DNA from: Dolosicoccus paucivorans
GTDB taxonomy: Bacteria; Bacillota; Bacilli; Lactobacillales; Aerococcaceae
DNA: 58,961 nucleotides
Assembly (NCBI RefSeq): GCF_900100125.1
Contig: NZ_FNEL01000004.1
Span: 1-58,961, forward strand
Reading direction: 5' to 3'
How positions within the stretch are numbered: the stretch's first letter is position 1; each line of letters begins with the position of its first letter. Positions 56,600-58,961 of this stretch are shown here, in pieces. The notes beneath the pieces were generated by a model, which saw only the letters and a list, made by a program, of their open reading frames with translations, was not told the origin of the DNA and ran no database searches. A program made the position numbers and the translations under genes.

Positions 56600-58051
56600 A
56601 TGTCATTATGTCCCGTGTTAATTACACTCTTTGGTGCCACTGGAGATTTAGCTAAACGTAAGTTATATCGCTCTATTTTTTCTTTATACCAAAAAGAAAG
56701 CATTCCAGAGGAGAACTTTGCGGTCATTGGAACCGGACGTAGAAAATGGTCAGATAACTACTACCGCACAATCATTAGCGATAGTATTAAAGATTTAAGT
56801 GATGATTGGGAAGAAATTTCTGAATTTGTCAGCCATTTTTATTATTTATCCCATGATGTGACGGATGAAGATCATTACGCTGTTTTATACGATAAAGTTG
56901 AAGAGTTAGATAAAAAGTATCAAATAGAGGGAAATCGTCTCTTTTATTTATCTATGGCGCCACACTTTTTTGGCCTGATTGCCAATCATTTAAAGGACCA
57001 CGGATTTATTAACCGTGACCGTGGCTTTAACCGTTTAGTGATCGAAAAGCCCTTTGGATCAGATTACGAGACCGCAAAACAATTAAATGATGAACTTACT
57101 CATAGCTTTTTAGAAGATGAAATATTTAGAGTAGACCATTATTTAGGTAAAGCCACCGTTAAAAATATTTTAACAGTTCGTCAGGCAAACGCCATGATTG
57201 AGTCTTTAATGAACCGCCAATTCGTTAAAGAAATTCAAGTGTCCTTATTAGAAGATATGGGCATTGGCACAAGAGGGAGCTACTATGACGTTACTGGCGC
57301 TTCAAGAGATATGTTACAAAACCATATTTTACAACTCATTTCATTAGTATTGATGGATTTGCCTGAAGAAGACACGCCGGAATGTATCCACCGAGCTAAA
57401 GAAAAAGTGCTACAAGAGATTGAATTGATGACTGAAGATAACGTCAACGAGCGGATCGTTAGAGGTCAATATGGGGCTGATGATCCGACGAATACAGCTT
57501 ACCGTGATGAAACAGATGTCGATAGCGATTCGATTACCGAAACTTATATTTCTGGCTACTTTAGTGTTGATAATGATCGTTGGCGTGACGTACCAGTTTA
57601 TTTTAGAACGGGCAAACAATTGGCCGAAAAGTTATCCGTGGTGCACGTCGTGTTTAAAAACCAATTTGCTTTAAAAGACGCTAAACAAAAAGAAAACGTC
57701 TTAAGCTTTTACTTATCAGGAGATCGTGGAGTACAAATTCGTTTAAATACAATTTCTTCTAATCCGAAACGACATAATGAAGCTGTTCCTCTTAACTACT
57801 CTAAAGTAGATGAACAATTAGCTGCATTTGCTGATGACTATGAATTTATTTTATATGATAGTATTGCTGGACGAAATGAAAACTTCGTTCATTGGAGTGA
57901 ATTGGCCCAGTCTTGGAAGATTGTAGACAGTATTCGTTCCAGTTGGAAAGCTCATCCAGCTCCTGAGTTTCCAAACTATGAAGTAGGGTCTGTTGGTCCT
58001 TATGCTTCTGATATGATGTTACGTCAAAACAATTCATCTTGGTTATACTAA
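56600..58051 (+). CDS. zwf: Glucose-6-phosphate 1-dehydrogenase
   Basis: A 483-residue enzyme that makes 6-phosphogluconolactone and NADPH. LFGATGDLAKRKLY is the nucleotide motif, EKPFG a substrate motif and FRVDHYLGKATVKN holds the catalytic His. The AAGTTAGG site is weak for a highly expressed gene. It is 25 bp after thiN and probably read from the same transcript as rsgA-rpe-thiN. Confidence 0.97.
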   Translation: MSLCPVLITLFGATGDLAKRKLYRSIFSLYQKESIPEENFAVIGTGRRKWSDNYYRTIISDSIKDLSDDWEEISEFVSHFYYLSHDVTDEDHYAVLYDKVEELDKKYQIEGNRLFYLSMAPHFFGLIANHLKDHGFINRDRGFNRLVIEKPFGSDYETAKQLNDELTHSFLEDEIFRVDHYLGKATVKNILTVRQANAMIESLMNRQFVKEIQVSLLEDMGIGTRGSYYDVTGASRDMLQNHILQLISLVLMDLPEEDTPECIHRAKEKVLQEIELMTEDNVNERIVRGQYGADDPTNTAYRDETDVDSDSITETYISGYFSVDNDRWRDVPVYFRTGKQLAEKLSVVHVVFKNQFALKDAKQKENVLSFYLSGDRGVQIRLNTISSNPKRHNEAVPLNYSKVDEQLAAFADDYEFILYDSIAGRNENFVHWSELAQSWKIVDSIRSSWKAHPAPEFPNYEVGSVGPYASDMMLRQNNSSWLY

Positions 58052-58056
58052 CAAAA

Positions 58057-58093
58057 AAAGCACGTCTTGGTTAAAAAACCAGAACGTGCTTTT
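58057..58093. terminator. Bidirectional terminator between zwf and rpmB
   Basis: AAAAGCACGTCTTGGTT and AACCAGAACGTGCTTTT pair nearly fully, with A and T runs on both sides. Confidence 0.93.
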
Positions 58094-58105
58094 AATCTTA
58101 AGTGC

Positions 58106-58294
58106 TTAAACGCGTTGTACTTTACCTGATTTTAACGCTCGTGCAGAAGCCCAAACTTTCTTAGGCTTACCATCAACCATAATGCGAACCTTTTGTAAGT
58201 TAGGTTTGAATGTACGTTTAGAAGCGTTCATCGCGTGTGAGCGATTATTTCCAGTTTGTGTCTTACGACCTGTGAAATAGCATACCTTTGCCAT
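58106..58294 (-). CDS. rpmB: 50S ribosomal protein L28
   Basis: A 62-residue basic protein ([34 protein letters not shown]). Only one cysteine is left at the N-terminus, so it is not the zinc-ribbon (four-Cys) form. GGAGGAATAAATC precedes the ATG. Confidence 0.97.
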   Translation of the reverse strand: MAKVCYFTGRKTQTGNNRSHAMNASKRTFKPNLQKVRIMVDGKPKKVWASARALKSGKVQRV

Positions 58295-58350
58295 GATTTA
58301 TTCCTCCTTCGTCTGCAAGAGCTTGCTCTTTGCTTTTTGAATACTTTACA

Positions 58351-58379
58351 AATTTAACATAACTCAACCATTTAAGCAA
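58351..58379 (-). promoter_or_regulatory. Candidate rpmB promoter
   Basis: On the minus strand, -35 TTGCTT (58374-58379), 17 bp, -10 TAAATT (58351-58356) with extended TGT. A small palindrome (AAGAGCTTGCTCTT core, 58317-58332) lies in the leader. Confidence 0.5.
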
Positions 58380-58477
58380 GTTTACAAAGAAAAAAGTTAG
58401 AAGATTATTCTAGAGTAGTCAAACATATGTGACACATACTTAAAGTTCTAGTACAAAATAAATAGAATTGAATAGGG

Positions 58478-58503
58478 TTCTGGGGGACCGCGGTCCCCCA
58501 GAA
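58478..58503. repeat. 26-bp perfect palindrome inside the deleted element
   Basis: The half TTCTGGGGGACCG is followed by its exact inverse CGGTCCCCCAGAA. It lies just after the transposase stop codon (58508-58510, minus strand), so it probably ends the transposase message. The G+C-rich stem is unlike its A+T-rich surroundings. Confidence 0.85.
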
Positions 58504-58507
58504 AAAA

Positions 58508-58701
58508 TTAAGCACTTTGTGATTCAAAGTATTGGGCCACGACTTCATTCGGACTTAAAAAGTTAAGTACTTTACGATGGATATTATTACTTCGGTTAAT
58601 ATAACGCGTATGCGCCTTAAAGAAAGCTTCTTCTGACGTAAATGTTCAACGATGGTAAAAGCGCTCGTCTATCGCATCTCTTCTGTTATAATTGACTTCA
58701 T
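58508..58701 (-). pseudogene. Transposase remnant (N- and C-terminal pieces)
   Basis: The N-terminal ATG (58699-58701) starts MKSIITEEMR and then meets TAG. The C-terminal piece is in another frame and reads DAIDERFYHR, TGA, then TFTSEEAFFKAHTRYINRSN and HRKVLNFLSPNEVVAQYFES before TAA. The last part resembles the end of an integrase-core transposase. The frame change and the missing core show an internal deletion. Confidence 0.7.
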
Positions 58702-58830
58702 GGGGAGCTTCCTTTCACACTATGGTTTTTAATTTTGTCTAGATATAGTGTACCAGAAGCTCCTCTTTTTTTTATGTTTTCGTGTCACATATGTATGATA
58801 CCCTTCCACAATTATTTCAAGAGATATTTT

Positions 58831-58961
58831 TTATTCACTTAGCAACAATAGACTGCGTTCTTGAATTAATTGCTCTAGCTCCTCTATATCTTCTTGTGTT
58901 GCTTGTTTCTTTATGAAGTTTCTAGCTGTCGATCTATTTCTTAGATAACGAGCTCGTTCAC
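58831..58961 (-). CDS. C-terminal part of an unidentified small protein (cut by window edge)
   Basis: The last 42 residues of a frame that enters from the right: ERARYLRNRSTARNFIKKQA then TQEDIEELEQLIQERSLLLL, ending in SE and TAA at 58831-58833. It is charged and helical, as in a small coiled-coil or regulatory protein seen in Lactobacillales. Product not identified; the start is outside the window. Confidence 0.55.
   Translation of the reverse strand, partial: ERARYLRNRSTARNFIKKQATQEDIEELEQLIQERSLLLLSE

Larger units (their letters stand above)
58423..58794 (-). mobile_element. Internally deleted insertion sequence (about 370 bp)
   Basis: ACATATGTGACAC (58423-58435) and GTGTCACATATGT (58782-58794) are perfect 13-bp inverted terminal repeats. 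Between them, on the minus strand, are a leader with ribosome site GAAAGGAAGC, the first ten codons of a transposase, and its C-terminus. The middle of the gene is gone, so the element depends on an intact copy for movement. Target duplications are not obvious. The family is not certain; the C-terminus suggests a DDE transposase of the IS3/IS481-like group. Confidence 0.75.

Overview
The window is an A+T-rich chromosomal segment of a low-GC Gram-positive bacterium, most likely a member of the Lactobacillales near Aerococcaceae or Carnobacteriaceae. This is inferred from a DUF1831 gene beside iscS-type and mnmA genes, ireB-ruvX-DUF1292, an ntp-type V-ATPase operon in the Enterococcus hirae gene order, an RNase J2-type nuclease, a PASTA kinase cluster, strong AAGGAGG ribosome sites, and a tmRNA tag ending in LAA-type residues (ANKTNNSFALAA). 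Nearly all of it is ordinary core genome. Mobile-element relics occur only at the two ends.

Layout. 1-420: tail of an IS30-type transposase cut by the window edge, then a hairpin and a promoter. 423-5520: cysteine desulfurase, DUF1831, mnmA (tRNA thiolation) and recD2. 5526-7766: a lipid kinase on the minus strand and a membrane-anchored alpha/beta hydrolase. 7763-11793: T-box-controlled alaS, then ireB, ruvX and DUF1292. 11860-15960: mltG, greA, a LiaSR/VraSR-type two-component system and an acetyltransferase. 16022-20635 (minus strand): ssrA tmRNA, an ECF S-component, a cysteine-free HesB-like protein, a CNNM/CorC protein, an acetamidase-family protein and a histidine phosphatase. 20721-25526: BrkB/YihY, a RodA-type glycan polymerase, a PLP decarboxylase gene with two in-frame stops, and holA. 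25528-34704: rpsT (minus), SOS-controlled uvrB, rpsO, pnp, an amino-acid antiporter, an RNase J2-type gene and a ThiT-like gene. 34703-35150: a small minus-strand gene behind a consensus promoter whose spacer is a perfect LexA box. 35173-43873: the V-ATPase operon ntpFIKECGABD, with all known Na+-binding residues in the rotor subunit. 43954-58093: gmk, rpoZ, an inserted amino-acid ABC permease plus binding protein, priA, fmt, rsmB, stp, PASTA kinase, rsgA, rpe, thiN and zwf. 58106-58961: rpmB (minus), an internally deleted insertion sequence with 13-bp inverted ends, and the C-terminus of an unidentified gene.

How the parts connect. IreB at 10.7 kb is the known substrate of the PASTA kinase encoded at 52 kb (with its phosphatase), and mltG, rodA and liaSR belong to the same cell-envelope theme. 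RNA decay and translation quality control are represented by pnp, the RNase J2-type enzyme and ssrA. An SOS theme comes from the LexA boxes before uvrB and before the small YolD-like gene at 34.7-35.06 kb. I found no CRISPR array, prophage, toxin-antitoxin or clearly new multi-gene system. The most notable items are the LexA-embedded promoter of the small gene, the freshly inactivated decarboxylase, the deleted insertion sequence, and the ATPase-less ABC transporter pair placed inside a conserved operon.
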